Assembly (NCBI RefSeq): GCF_022369515.1 | Contig: NZ_CP059724.1 | Location: 1,984,001-2,048,000 of the forward strand | Origin: Paenibacillus sp. 19GGS1-52 | GTDB taxonomy: Bacteria > Bacillota > Bacilli > Paenibacillales > Paenibacillaceae | DNA: 64,000 bases | Direction of reading: 5' to 3' | Part shown: positions 1-8,208 of the stretch, one piece after another | Layout: each line of letters begins with the position of its first letter | Numbering within the stretch: position 1 is the stretch's first letter | The notes under the pieces: model-generated | Told to the model about the DNA's origin: nothing | The model's input: the letters and a program-made list of their open reading frames with translations, nothing else | Databases searched by the model: none | Position numbers and translations under genes: made by a program

Positions 1-923
1 GGTTATTGGAGCCGCAGCACTATCAACAAATCGGCTCTGCATTATGGCTGTTTGCCTGGTGTATTAGCTCCACTACCGCTGAAATCGAGGATGATGGAAT
101 CGTTTGGGGGGTTGTCCTTGGAGGCATGCCTATGAAACTATCCGTAATCGGTGAAAAGTTTGGGGTTAACGATAAAACAGTCAGCAGATGGATAAGCGAT
201 CTACAAGATCATGGATACATCCGCACCACCAGAGCGCCCCGAGGCTTGATTTTAAAGGTGAAGAATTCCAAAAAGAACCTGTTAAAGAGATCAGACAAAA
301 ATGTCTGTTCACCCCTGACTGATGATCAGACAAAAATGTCCGATCACAAGCAGAGTGAAACGACAAATATGTCTGATCATAACAACGGTGATAAGACATA
401 TTTGTCCGATCATGAACCGATTTCACCGAGTGATCAGACAAATATGTCCGATGCAAAAGATATTAAAGATCTTATTACTACTACTACTATTTTAGAAAAT
501 GAGTTTTCGGAAGAATTCACTCCAAATCCAGAAACGGACGGAATGATTGCCATTTTAAACGCTTATTGCAAACTTCACAGCAAGATCGATTTTAACGTAA
601 CTGCACTGGAACGCCAAGCCATGGGCAAGATGGTCGCCGAGGGGATGCCGGTACCCTTTACCATTCAAACTATGGCAAGCCTGTATCAGGCAAAGCAGAC
701 CCGTGAGAAAGAGGACTTTAAGCAGCCTAATGGTTTTGCTTACTACGTACCTGGAATCAAAGAAGCATGGAAAAACTCGCAGGTTATCAGCCAGAAGACG
801 AGAGAAACCGTCCAGAGAGAGCCTGAACCGCCGAAGCGCATGACTAAGCGCCAGCAAGAGCTTGAAGATCTACGACGTCGAGCAAAGGAGGCAAAGCAAC
901 TTGAAGAGAGCTCAAGTCATTGA
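1..923 (+). CDS. Phage replication initiator (winged-helix, iteron-containing), 5' truncated
   Basis: Probable phage replication-initiation protein. The frame is open from the first base, and the first in-frame start-like codon (TTG at 6) has no ribosome binding site, so the gene probably begins before the window. About residues 20-85 read as a winged-helix DNA-binding domain (DKTVSRWISDLQDHGYIR). About residues 93-150 are a hydrophilic stretch with repeated SDQT/MSDH peptides, encoded by DNA repeats at 288-454. The C-terminal part is helical with a basic tail (PPKRMTKRQQELEDLRRRAK). It lies directly upstream of a helicase loader and helicase, the usual order initiator-loader-helicase. By analogy with lambda O, the repeats inside the gene are probably the phage origin. 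The exact family is not certain. Confidence 0.7.
   Translation, partial: LLEPQHYQQIGSALWLFAWCISSTTAEIEDDGIVWGVVLGGMPMKLSVIGEKFGVNDKTVSRWISDLQDHGYIRTTRAPRGLILKVKNSKKNLLKRSDKNVCSPLTDDQTKMSDHKQSETTNMSDHNNGDKTYLSDHEPISPSDQTNMSDAKDIKDLITTTTILENEFSEEFTPNPETDGMIAILNAYCKLHSKIDFNVTALERQAMGKMVAEGMPVPFTIQTMASLYQAKQTREKEDFKQPNGFAYYVPGIKEAWKNSQVISQKTRETVQREPEPPKRMTKRQQELEDLRRRAKEAKQLEESSSH
288..454 (+). repeat. Five iteron repeats inside the initiator gene, probable phage origin
   Basis: Five imperfect 24-bp copies start at 288, 323, 356, 389 and 431. The consensus has left half TGATCAGACAAA and right half TGTCCGATCA around an A/T centre, so each is itself nearly palindromic. Spacing is 35, 33, 33 and 42 bp. 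An AT-rich stretch (about 455-500) follows and could be the unwinding element. The repeats are in frame and encode the SDQT/MSDH peptides. Confidence 0.7.
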
Positions 924-1251
924 CCTGTTGATAAAGATTGCTGAAGAGTATAACCAGGTTGATACCAGCGATCCTGAAGTAGACCGACTGTATGAAAACC
1001 TGAAGGATTTTCCTTTTGACGTTGCCTGCGAGAATGTCCGGCAACACATGCTGACTAATCCATGGCCGCCGAAGATTGCACAGATCAGGGGTGGGGCGGG
1101 AGATCAGCGGGATCAAGGCTGGCTTAAGAATCAGACAGAAGAATATTTTGCTGAAAGAGATAAGGCCCAAGCATCTGCAACTCCGATGCCTACGGGATGG
1201 AAGGAGGAACTGTATGCGCGACTTAAATCAGGAGCCACCGCACGACATTGA
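901..1251 (+). CDS. G39P-like helicase loader/inhibitor
   Basis: This 116-residue protein resembles the phage SPP1 G39P family, which loads and restrains the replicative helicase at the origin. The N-terminal 75 residues have the family pattern: a helical start (IDLLIKIAEEYNQ), then VDRLYENLKDFPFDVA and a WPPKIAQIR segment. The start chosen is TTG at 901, preceded by AAAGGAGG at 884-891; an upstream TTG at 862 in the same frame has no such site. It overlaps the end of the initiator gene and the start of the helicase gene, showing translational coupling. The placement between initiator and DnaB-type helicase supports the call. Confidence 0.75.
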   Translation: MKRAQVIDLLIKIAEEYNQVDTSDPEVDRLYENLKDFPFDVACENVRQHMLTNPWPPKIAQIRGGAGDQRDQGWLKNQTEEYFAERDKAQASATPMPTGWKEELYARLKSGATARH

Positions 1252-2572
1252 AGCAGAATGGTCCATTCTTGGAGCAATCATGATTGATACCACTGGTGAT
1301 GCAATAGACAAGGCGATTTCCTTAGCGCCACAAGTGTTCTTTGATCCGATGAACCGGACGATCTTCTCAGCGATGGTTGAGCTTCACAACGCAGGTGAGC
1401 AAATTGATATCCGCTCTCTGACGGGGGCACTCCTTCAGTGGAAAAGCTTGGATAAGGTTGGCGGTGTTCATCACCTTTCCCAAATTGCCCGATCATCACC
1501 GACAACGGCGAACATCGAATATTTTATCGGCATAATAAACGACAAATTCACTTTGCGGCAAGCCTTGGATGATGCCTACGACCTAATTAATATGGTGCAC
1601 GAAAGCGAGGATGCTAACGCCGTAGTATCTTATGCTCTTACCAAGTCAGCCGCGCTATCTGATCAATCCGCGCCCAAGCGCGATTTCAAGTCAACAAGAG
1701 AAATCGGAATCGCTTATATCGAAACGATTGATAAACGGGTTAGCAATCGACTGAATGGAACTATTAGCGGAAAAGAGACTGGATTCAAGGATTTGGACAA
1801 GCTTACGGGTGGGTTTCAAAAGCAGGATCTGATTATAGTCGCGGCTCGTCCATCTGTAGGTAAAACGGCCTTTGCCCTTAATATTGCTCAAAATGCTGCT
1901 AAATTAACGGATGAGTCAATAGCTGTGTTCAGCCTTGAAATGTCAGAACAGCAACTCATGCAGCGCATGGTGAGTGCCGAGGTCAACCTTGATGCCAATG
2001 ATCTCAGGATGGGCGATATTACCAGTGATGATGATTGGAGTAAATTGACTGTTGGAATATCGGCTCTGGCAGAGAGAAATATTTTCATTGCGGATGATCC
2101 TATTGTGACTGTTCATGATATCCGGGCCAAATGCCGCCGCCTGAAGAAAGAGCAAGGTCTTGGGATGATCATCATTGATTACCTACAGCTCATTCAAGGC
2201 AGCAGCGGGAAACGCGGGGAGAATCGGCAGCAAGAGGTTTCCGAAATATCCCGTGTGCTGAAGCAGATAGCTCGTGAATTGGATGTGCCAGTGATTGCTC
2301 TGTCCCAGCTCAGCCGGAACGTGGAGCAGCGCCAGGACAAGCGTCCGATTATGAGTGATCTTCGGGAGTCTGGATCGATCGAGCAAGACGCCGATATCGT
2401 AGCCTTCCTGTACCGCGATGATTATTACAATGCGGAAACTGAGAAGAAAAATATTATCGAAATTATTCTAGCCAAACAGCGCAATGGCCCTGTTGGAACT
2501 GTTGAACTGGTGTTCATTAAGAATTTCAATAAATTTGTGAATTACGAACGGGCTCATGCCGAACCTGCATAA
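1214..2572 (+). CDS. dnaB: Replicative DNA helicase, DnaB type
   Basis: A 452-residue DnaB-family hexameric helicase that unwinds the phage replication fork. The N-terminal helical domain (about residues 6-100) is followed by a RecA-like motor domain from about residue 165. Walker A is ARPSVGKTAF around residues 211-220, and Walker B is IIIDYLQL with Asp322. The conserved LRESGSIEQDAD segment is also present near the C-terminus. The ATG at 1214 follows AAGGAGG and gives the normal family length; an open frame continues upstream but lacks homology. The gene overlaps the loader gene by 38 bases. Confidence 0.95.
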   Translation: MRDLNQEPPHDIEAEWSILGAIMIDTTGDAIDKAISLAPQVFFDPMNRTIFSAMVELHNAGEQIDIRSLTGALLQWKSLDKVGGVHHLSQIARSSPTTANIEYFIGIINDKFTLRQALDDAYDLINMVHESEDANAVVSYALTKSAALSDQSAPKRDFKSTREIGIAYIETIDKRVSNRLNGTISGKETGFKDLDKLTGGFQKQDLIIVAARPSVGKTAFALNIAQNAAKLTDESIAVFSLEMSEQQLMQRMVSAEVNLDANDLRMGDITSDDDWSKLTVGISALAERNIFIADDPIVTVHDIRAKCRRLKKEQGLGMIIIDYLQLIQGSSGKRGENRQQEVSEISRVLKQIARELDVPVIALSQLSRNVEQRQDKRPIMSDLRESGSIEQDADIVAFLYRDDYYNAETEKKNIIEIILAKQRNGPVGTVELVFIKNFNKFVNYERAHAEPA

Positions 2573-2597
2573 CTGAAATATGAAAGGATTGATAACC

Positions 2598-2954
2598 ATG
2601 GAACAAGCACTCGCAAAGTTAAAAACTGAAATGGATGCAGCTAAAAGCAACGCCTATGTGCAACTGATCGGTAAATTCTTGCAACAGCATCTGGAAGCTA
2701 ATCCAGAAGCAGCTGTAAATATCATGACTGAAGGAAAGACAGTGGCGAAAAGCTTGGAGGCTATGCAAGCGGAGGCAAAGAAAAAGCAGTCCGGTGGTAT
2801 GGCAATGCTGACCGATGCAGAAGGTTATGCCATTGTGTTGAAGTATTACGGTATCAAAGGGCAGCCTGTAGAGTTTGTCCCTGCAATAGAAACTCCTATT
2901 GCCACGCCTACGCCGCAGGGACGATTCGAAATATCGTTGGATGACTTACTGTGA
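2598..2954 (+). CDS. PcfK-like protein
   Basis: A 118-residue protein resembling PcfK-like proteins, first named from conjugative plasmid pCF10 and common in phage replication modules next to PcfJ-like genes. The sequence is helical (EQALAKLKTEMDAAKSNAYVQ), followed by a segment including EGYAIVLKYYGIKG. Its biochemical role is unknown. The ATG at 2598 is preferred over the ATG at 2580 because AAAGGA sits nine bases upstream of it. It is followed almost immediately by the PcfJ-like gene, the usual partner, which supports the assignment. Confidence 0.65.
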   Translation: MEQALAKLKTEMDAAKSNAYVQLIGKFLQQHLEANPEAAVNIMTEGKTVAKSLEAMQAEAKKKQSGGMAMLTDAEGYAIVLKYYGIKGQPVEFVPAIETPIATPTPQGRFEISLDDLL

Positions 2955-2968
2955 TGGGGGATCAAAAT

Positions 2969-4534
2969 ATGACAGATGACAGAGATCAGCGGTTTAGCGC
3001 ATTTAAAGGACACTTTCCTTCAGATATTGGCCAGCACATACAAAATTACGTTACTGACACGCTACTTCTTCACAGTAGGTACATTTTCACTAAACGTAGT
3101 GTATCGGGAAGGTATGGGTGCTATTGCACACACTGCAAACAAAATTTTTATTCAGAAATGCTTAAGCATAATTCCATATCAAATTGTCCTAATTGTGGTT
3201 CGGAATGCACAGTCAAGGAAAGTGGTCGCGGCAGAAAGTATCTCAATGACAAAGCGTATTTTGTGTATTATGAAAAGTCCCAACTTGATCCTCAATCAAT
3301 TATCGCAAGAGGTATATATGTAAACCGCAATTACTCTGGAGACTATCTTAAAGTAGAGACACGTTATGAAGAAGAGGCGTTATACCTGTTTCAGCAAGGA
3401 AAGAGCAGAATGTATGAAGCTCCTAGTTACTGGACAAGCGGTAAATGGTTCGAACGCTCTATCAAATCTCGATTTAGTGAATATTCCAGTTGGTCTCTAG
3501 CGGTATGTAATTATGAGAGTATTGCTGAGGCGGTTCAAGGTACTCCGTTTCAGTACAGCACATGGGAGTCATACCAAGATAGGGATATGGTTAAATTCTT
3601 CGATTTATTTAGCCGGTATCCTTGCATCGAGTATCTAACAAAGATGGGAATGCGCTATTTTGTAACAGCTAAAATATATGGTGCTCCTACTTATGGAGCA
3701 ATTAATTGGAAAGGGACAAGGGCAGATCAAGTACTGAAATTAGATAAGCAGCAGCTCAGAGAAATCAGGGATTCAAAAGTTGAGTTACACCCGTGTACCT
3801 TACGTCTTCAACAAATCTCAAAAAAAGAGAGCTCAAATATACCATTGTTAGAACTACAAAATTTTGCGGTTAAATACGGACATTGTTTCGAAGATATAAA
3901 ACAGATTCTTAAATATACAAATCTTCGGCGTATAATTGCGTACGCAAATAAGCAACTCCCAAAAATAAGAGAAGGTCTAACTACCAGAAGTTTTTCAGAA
4001 AGAGACCTATTCACGACATGGAGAGACTATATAGCTGATGGCTTAAAGTTAGAATTTGACCTTGCTCAAGAGGGTACTCTATTCCCTCCAAATCTTCACC
4101 AGGCGCATCTTAATACGATAGCCCAAGTGAAGTATAAAGAAAATGTAGCGCTAGATGAATCCATTGCTCATAGAGCAGATAAACTCAAACATTTAAATTT
4201 CGAGAGTAATGGTATTTTTATTCGTCCAGCAAGTTCGGCCAAGGAACTGATTAAAGAAGGAGAAATTTTAATCCACTGTGTTGGTGGATATGCGGTCAGA
4301 TATGCGACTGGTTCAACCAATATCCTATTTATCCGAAATGTAGAAGAACCCAATAAGCCATTTTTCACAATGGAGATTAAAGGTGAACACATCATACAGG
4401 TTAGGGGTAAGAAAAATTGTGATCCTACTCCAGAAGTAGAACAATTCATTAATGCATTTAAAACTGAAAAGATGAATAAAAAGCCAAAAGTAATAAAATC
4501 CAAATCAAGTAAACCGCAGGGGGTAGCCGTATGA
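2969..4534 (+). CDS. PcfJ-like protein with zinc ribbon
   Basis: A 521-residue PcfJ-like protein. Two CxxC pairs near residues 40-70 (CTHC and CPNC) form a probable zinc ribbon. The C-terminal third carries the recognisable PcfJ region: IHCVGGYAVRYATG, then FTMEIKGEHIIQVRGKKN. The function is not established for the family. It forms a pair with the preceding PcfK-like gene and shares an ATGA overlap with the following DUF3102 gene, so all three are probably co-translated in the early operon. The ATG at 2969 is chosen because a run of Gs lies eight bases upstream; an in-frame GTG at 2951 overlaps the previous gene. Confidence 0.75.
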   Translation: MTDDRDQRFSAFKGHFPSDIGQHIQNYVTDTLLLHSRYIFTKRSVSGRYGCYCTHCKQNFYSEMLKHNSISNCPNCGSECTVKESGRGRKYLNDKAYFVYYEKSQLDPQSIIARGIYVNRNYSGDYLKVETRYEEEALYLFQQGKSRMYEAPSYWTSGKWFERSIKSRFSEYSSWSLAVCNYESIAEAVQGTPFQYSTWESYQDRDMVKFFDLFSRYPCIEYLTKMGMRYFVTAKIYGAPTYGAINWKGTRADQVLKLDKQQLREIRDSKVELHPCTLRLQQISKKESSNIPLLELQNFAVKYGHCFEDIKQILKYTNLRRIIAYANKQLPKIREGLTTRSFSERDLFTTWRDYIADGLKLEFDLAQEGTLFPPNLHQAHLNTIAQVKYKENVALDESIAHRADKLKHLNFESNGIFIRPASSAKELIKEGEILIHCVGGYAVRYATGSTNILFIRNVEEPNKPFFTMEIKGEHIIQVRGKKNCDPTPEVEQFINAFKTEKMNKKPKVIKSKSSKPQGVAV

Positions 4535-5466
4535 GCCAATTATCAATGCGTACTGCAGAAGTCATTGCCATCGAAATTAACAGTATAAAGGATCAAACCC
4601 GCAAGCTGATCCTTTCCGGCAGTATCGAGATCGGACGGAGACTAGCTGAGGCTAAAGCTATGCTCCAGCACGGTGAATGGGGAAACTGGCTTGCAGATTC
4701 GGTAGATTACTCGCAGTCAACCGCCACCAACCTTATGAAAATTTTTGAAAATTACGGTGCAGATCAGCTCACTCTCTTTGGTGACAATGCAAATTCCGAA
4801 GCGCTTGCGAATTTGAGCTATACCCAAGCAGTTGCCTTACTTGGTGTACCAACAGAGGAACGTGAACAATTCGTCGTAGAGACGGGTGCTGCGGAAATGT
4901 CTACTCGTGAACTGCAGGCAGCCGTTAAGGAACGAGCACAGGCGATCAAGGAAAAGGAAGTTGCTGAGAAGGCAGCTGAGAAGGAACGGAAGACCCGTGA
5001 AAAACTGGAGTTGCAGCAGAAAGACCATGAATCCATTGTCCAGCGTTTGAATGAGCAGATCAAGCAGGTACAGGACACTGCATATGCTGATTCCTCAGAT
5101 GCTGACGACCAAACAGCCGCAGTGCTGCAGGCTGATCTTGATAAATCTAAAGCGGAACTAATGGAATCACAGGTGAAGATTAAACAGTTGGAGACAGAAC
5201 TGAAAGCTAAGCCGATTGATATTCCTGCCATTGTTGAAAAAGTACCTGATGACATTTTGAAGGAGCTTAAGGATCTTCGTAAAAAGGTTGCTACAGGTAC
5301 GGGTGAAGAGGCAGCCGTCTTCAAGGCAACTTTTAAGACATTGACGGACACGTTCAAACATCTTTTATCCGCGCTAGATGTTGTCAAGGGCGTTGATCCA
5401 GAACTGCATGAGAGATATAAAGGCGCTGTTTCTACAACATTAACCAAAATGCATGATGCTCTGTAG
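4531..5466 (+). CDS. DUF3102 family protein
   Basis: A 311-residue protein with an N-terminal DUF3102 domain (residues about 10-130, including GRRLAEAKAMLQHGEWGNWL and YSQSTATNLMKIFENYG). This type of domain is seen in phage and plasmid replication or partition regions. A long charged coiled-coil region (about residues 135-240, rich in E, K, A and Q) and a short C-terminal helical part follow. Its role is unknown. The start ATG overlaps the stop of the PcfJ-like gene (ATGA). It ends the uninterrupted early operon before the reverse-strand acetyltransferase. Confidence 0.75.
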   Translation: MSQLSMRTAEVIAIEINSIKDQTRKLILSGSIEIGRRLAEAKAMLQHGEWGNWLADSVDYSQSTATNLMKIFENYGADQLTLFGDNANSEALANLSYTQAVALLGVPTEEREQFVVETGAAEMSTRELQAAVKERAQAIKEKEVAEKAAEKERKTREKLELQQKDHESIVQRLNEQIKQVQDTAYADSSDADDQTAAVLQADLDKSKAELMESQVKIKQLETELKAKPIDIPAIVEKVPDDILKELKDLRKKVATGTGEEAAVFKATFKTLTDTFKHLLSALDVVKGVDPELHERYKGAVSTTLTKMHDAL

Positions 5467-5682
5467 ACAGGTATTGCGCAGCAAAAGGAGAGTCAGCAAA
5501 TTTAGAAAAAGAGTGGGCAGGATGGAGACAGTAGCACTTTGCGAACGAAACCATATTCGCAAAAGTCCTAAAAAAAGCATCGGCCCCTAAAGTTTTAAAC
5601 GACGGCAGCTCTGAACGAGAAAATAAAGTCATAGACTGCCGTTGTGTTGTTGAACTAACGTTTCCGTCAGCTTAATTAACGA
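5467..5682. other. Intergenic region with inverted repeat
   Basis: No gene is seen. Short complementary arms (ACGGCAG near 5603 and CTGCCGT near 5636) could form a hairpin between the early operon and the convergent acetyltransferase gene. There is no clear U-run. Confidence 0.35.
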
Positions 5683-6174
5683 TTATAGAAAGGACATGTA
5701 CACTCCTTTTCCTGGTATTTTGTTAAATCCAAGGTTCGTATATAAAGCACGAGCAGGAGTATTATCATCATCTGTTTCAAGCTGTAAGCGAGAGGCTTTT
5801 TTCTCATTTGCTAAATCAATCGCATATTGCATCAATCTCCTACCGATACCCTTATTCCTATACTCTGGCGATGAATATAATCCATCTATGTGTAAGACAG
5901 GATAACCTTTTGAGATTGAAAAACTCCAAGAAAGGACGATAAAGCCCACATAATCTTGATGGTACTTGGCTAAATAACAATGAGTTAAGTCATAGCTTAG
6001 AAATCGTTTTAGAATTTGCTCGCATTTTTCTAATTGCTCTATCGAAGAGAAAGATTCGTCTACTCCATTAGACGAAGAATTTAGATAGCCAGATATCAAG
6101 GCTCTTGTTCTGGGTACAAGGAGGTCATTTAATGGCACAACTTCAACATCCACCAACACTTCATCTCCCTTCAT
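5683..6174 (-). CDS. GNAT family N-acetyltransferase
   Basis: A 163-residue GNAT acetyltransferase that would move an acetyl group from acetyl-CoA to an unidentified amine. The acetyl-CoA pyrophosphate loop is clear (SPEYRNKGIGRRLM, about residues 105-118), followed by the ARALYTNLGF segment typical of the family C-terminus. The gene points opposite to the flanking phage early genes, which suggests a separately expressed cargo gene. The start is uncertain: AAGGGAG lies inside the first codons, so initiation may be at GTG/TTG codons near 6153-6159 rather than the ATG at 6174. Confidence 0.85.
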   Translation of the reverse strand: MKGDEVLVDVEVVPLNDLLVPRTRALISGYLNSSSNGVDESFSSIEQLEKCEQILKRFLSYDLTHCYLAKYHQDYVGFIVLSWSFSISKGYPVLHIDGLYSSPEYRNKGIGRRLMQYAIDLANEKKASRLQLETDDDNTPARALYTNLGFNKIPGKGVYMSFL

Positions 6175-6309
6175 TCTTATATATATTCTTTATTTCAATG
6201 ATATTCACCTCTTCAACTATCCTGCACGTTAGCATAATGAATCTTTTTCATCGAGAGTTATAGTGATTGTTGCGCAGTACGAAGAATCTGTGAAGGAGGG
6301 CAATCCCTC

Positions 6310-6588
6310 ATGAGCACATTATCACCTATCCATCCAAAAGCAGTCAGCATTATAAATGATGCTATTAAACCACTTTTAATTAATGGATGCAAAATTGAAT
6401 CCCTTCAATTATACGTTTGCTACCAGTCAGAAATCGCTCAGCATGAAACCATAGAAACAGAATATGGGGCACTGAGTATTCGGCCGAGCAACTACATTCC
6501 AAAGGGGTTTTCGTATGTTCGTGAAGATCCCGGTCAAGGGTTTTCGTGGGTCACAATTGTACAATCAAAGGAGAGAAAAGCAATATGA
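6310..6588 (+). CDS. Small phage protein of unknown function
   Basis: A 92-residue protein with no family I recognise. The ATG at 6310 follows GAAGGAGGGC, a good ribosome binding site. The sequence is a mix of hydrophobic and charged segments without membrane helices or metal motifs. It restarts the forward early gene series after the reverse acetyltransferase, and its stop overlaps the next start (ATGA), so it is translated with the following small genes. Confidence 0.6.
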   Translation: MSTLSPIHPKAVSIINDAIKPLLINGCKIESLQLYVCYQSEIAQHETIETEYGALSIRPSNYIPKGFSYVREDPGQGFSWVTIVQSKERKAI

Positions 6589-6755
6589 GCGATATGAGCT
6601 TGCCAGAAGGCCAAACATGCGGCGACTGCGTTCATTGGAGACGTTGTTCAAATCTAATTGATGATCTTATTGCCGTGGGGACTTCCTGTGATTTTGCACC
6701 TAGTAGATTCAGATTTAAGCCATTTGAGCTTCAGGGAGAGGAGGTGAAATCATGA
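6585..6755 (+). CDS. Small cysteine-rich phage protein
   Basis: A 56-residue protein with four cysteines (CGDC, then single cysteines at CSN and SCDF), typical of small zinc-binding phage proteins of unknown role. ATG at 6585 follows AAAGGAGAG and overlaps the previous stop; the end overlaps the next ATG. The spacing pattern C-x2-C-x5-C-x15-C suggests a small zinc knuckle. It is one of three tightly overlapping early genes. Confidence 0.6.
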   Translation: MSDMSLPEGQTCGDCVHWRRCSNLIDDLIAVGTSCDFAPSRFRFKPFELQGEEVKS

Positions 6756-7123
6756 AAGGATTGGTCATAAAGCAAAAGTGGGCTGACCAGATCCTGTCTG
6801 GAATCAAGCCTTGGGAGATTCGCAGTAGGATTACACACCAACGCGGTACACGAGGCATTATCAAAAGCGGTAGCGGACTCGTATATGGCACAGTCGATCT
6901 TACCGACTGTATTAAGCTCACTTTAAAGGATTTTGAGGACAATCGCGATAAGCATCGGATACCCGCCAGTGAATCGAGTATAGTGCATCATTATAAAGAA
7001 CTGTTTGCTTGGGTGGTTGGGAACCCTCAAATATTCCCGAAGCCAATACCCTATAATCATCCACAGGGTGCTGTTATATGGGTCAATCTACCGGAAGATA
7101 TTTTGGAAGGAGTGAATCTTTAA
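6752..7123 (+). CDS. ASCH domain protein
   Basis: A 123-residue protein with an ASCH-type fold, a PUA-related domain thought to bind RNA or modified nucleotides. The hallmark N-terminus is present: KQKWADQILSGIKPWEIRS (residues 6-24), the substrate-binding pattern GxKxxExR of ASCH proteins. It is followed by strands including RGTRGIIKSGSGLVYGTV. ASCH proteins are frequent in phage early regions, but the substrate here is unknown. It starts at an ATGA overlap with the upstream small gene, so it is translationally coupled. Confidence 0.75.
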   Translation: MKGLVIKQKWADQILSGIKPWEIRSRITHQRGTRGIIKSGSGLVYGTVDLTDCIKLTLKDFEDNRDKHRIPASESSIVHHYKELFAWVVGNPQIFPKPIPYNHPQGAVIWVNLPEDILEGVNL

Positions 7124-7333
7124 ATGATAATTAAAACCATAAAAAATGTTGTTTCTCCATTTGGCACCATCGTATCGGGTGCGTCATTCCGGGCTCTGCG
7201 TGAAAAAAAGGGTTATCGTATAAACAGCGGGGAGTATAGTGGTACTCATGTTCAACAGTCGTCTGCCATCGTGCTCAGTGATGTGATTTTGAATGAGGAT
7301 GGAAGTATGCCGCGAGGATCAAAGTACGCATGA
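7124..7333 (+). CDS. Small phage protein of unknown function
   Basis: A 69-residue protein starting directly after the ASCH gene stop, with GGAAGGAG eleven bases upstream of the ATG. No motif is recognised. The sequence suggests a small beta-rich fold (ISPFGTIVSGASFRALR-like segments) without membrane helices. Its place in the early operon is the only functional hint. Confidence 0.55.
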   Translation: MIIKTIKNVVSPFGTIVSGASFRALREKKGYRINSGEYSGTHVQQSSAIVLSDVILNEDGSMPRGSKYA

Positions 7334-7429
7334 CAGCGCATGGCAAAGACCCCTATAACCTGGCCGGGCGCTGGGGTCAATGTACAATAAATACCTCAAA
7401 CCCATTATAGCACAAAGGGGAATGAGGGG

Positions 7430-7807
7430 ATGGCAATGGTTTGGGAACAAGGGGAATTGTTTCCGCGCGCAAATAAGGCGGATATTCAAACTACCAAAAA
7501 GCTGCTTCGCAAACATCCCGATATGAAGAAAATCGTCAAGGGACTTCAAGAGCGTGAACAGCTTACAACGGAAGAAGAAGCTATCATTAATAAGTGGGGT
7601 CCAACAGTTAAAAATGTTGAGCTTGCCATAGAATCAATTCCAGATTCAGAGATAAGGTTAATCATGCAGTACCGATTCATTAACTGTTACCCACGCAAGG
7701 CGGCAGTTACTAAGTGGAGTTCTTTCACTGATCGTTCACTAGATCGGAAGATCGAGGAGGGGACGGAAGCGGTAGCCGGTACGCTCAAGCTTCTCGGCAT
7801 AATCTAA
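7430..7807 (+). CDS. ArpU-like phage late-transcription regulator
   Basis: A 125-residue protein resembling ArpU/RinA-type phage regulators, which activate late gene transcription. The C-terminal half looks like a sigma-region-4-like helix-turn-helix (RLIMQYRFINCYPRKAAVTKW then DRSLDRKIEEG, residues about 75-108). It is the last gene before a set of 11-bp repeats with an embedded -10 element (7811-7867) and the switch from early to late genes, exactly where such activators act. The assignment to the precise family is by pattern and position. The start ATG follows a GAGGGG motif. Confidence 0.7.
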   Translation: MAMVWEQGELFPRANKADIQTTKKLLRKHPDMKKIVKGLQEREQLTTEEEAIINKWGPTVKNVELAIESIPDSEIRLIMQYRFINCYPRKAAVTKWSSFTDRSLDRKIEEGTEAVAGTLKLLGII

Positions 7808-7810
7808 AAC

Positions 7811-7867
7811 GTGTCTGTATTACGTCTGTTTCACGTCTGTTTCACGTCAACATTACGTCTGTATAAT
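7811..7867 (+). promoter_or_regulatory. Five phased 11-bp repeats and late promoter
   Basis: ACGTCTGTNT-type units begin at 7811, 7822, 7833, 7844 and 7855, exactly one helical turn apart; the first and fourth are degenerate. The last unit runs into TATAAT at 7862-7867. The -35 position (about 7839-7844, GTTTCA) is weak, so an activator bound to the repeats is expected to be needed. The likely activator is the ArpU-like protein encoded just upstream. Confidence 0.65.
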
Positions 7868-8208
7868 AGATTTAAAGTAGGGACATAGGGAAGAAGTCAT
7901 TCCCGGGTGTCCCTGCTACCCCTTATCGCAGCAGGACTCGGCCATGCTGAATCAGTGATGAAGCCATTTGCGGTACAGAGCGCAAAGGTGGAGCTGTAGC
8001 ACTAGTAGCAAGTAGGTGTTCGCGGCGGTATGGTGCGGGGAATGAGGGTTCATTATCACTCTCAAAGGCGCTCTACCCGGGCGCGATATGAGCATAAGGG
8101 ATGTTTGTCGGGAATACCGTCCGTCACCGTGCAAATACGGGATTATGTAAAATGTGAACATTCAAAGTCGTCCTTTATAGGGCGGCTTTTTATATTGGGG
8201 GAAAAGCG
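7868..8208 (+). other. Long untranslated leader of the late transcript
   Basis: About 340 bases between the late promoter and the next credible gene hold no convincing coding sequence; short open frames lack ribosome binding sites. It is GC-richer than its surroundings and ends in a hairpin terminator at about 8167-8195, so it may serve as a regulatory leader RNA. Confidence 0.4.
8165..8196 (+). terminator. Hairpin terminator before the late genes
   Basis: GTCGTCC, loop TTTATA, GGGCGGC and then a T-run. Several G-U pairs are needed, but the shape is that of an intrinsic terminator. Late transcription from 7862 would have to read through it. Confidence 0.6.

Noticed and set aside
4818..5447. 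209-codon open frame antisense to the DUF3102 gene
   Set aside because: It is the mirror of a charged coiled-coil coding region; serine- and alanine-rich with no ribosome binding site.
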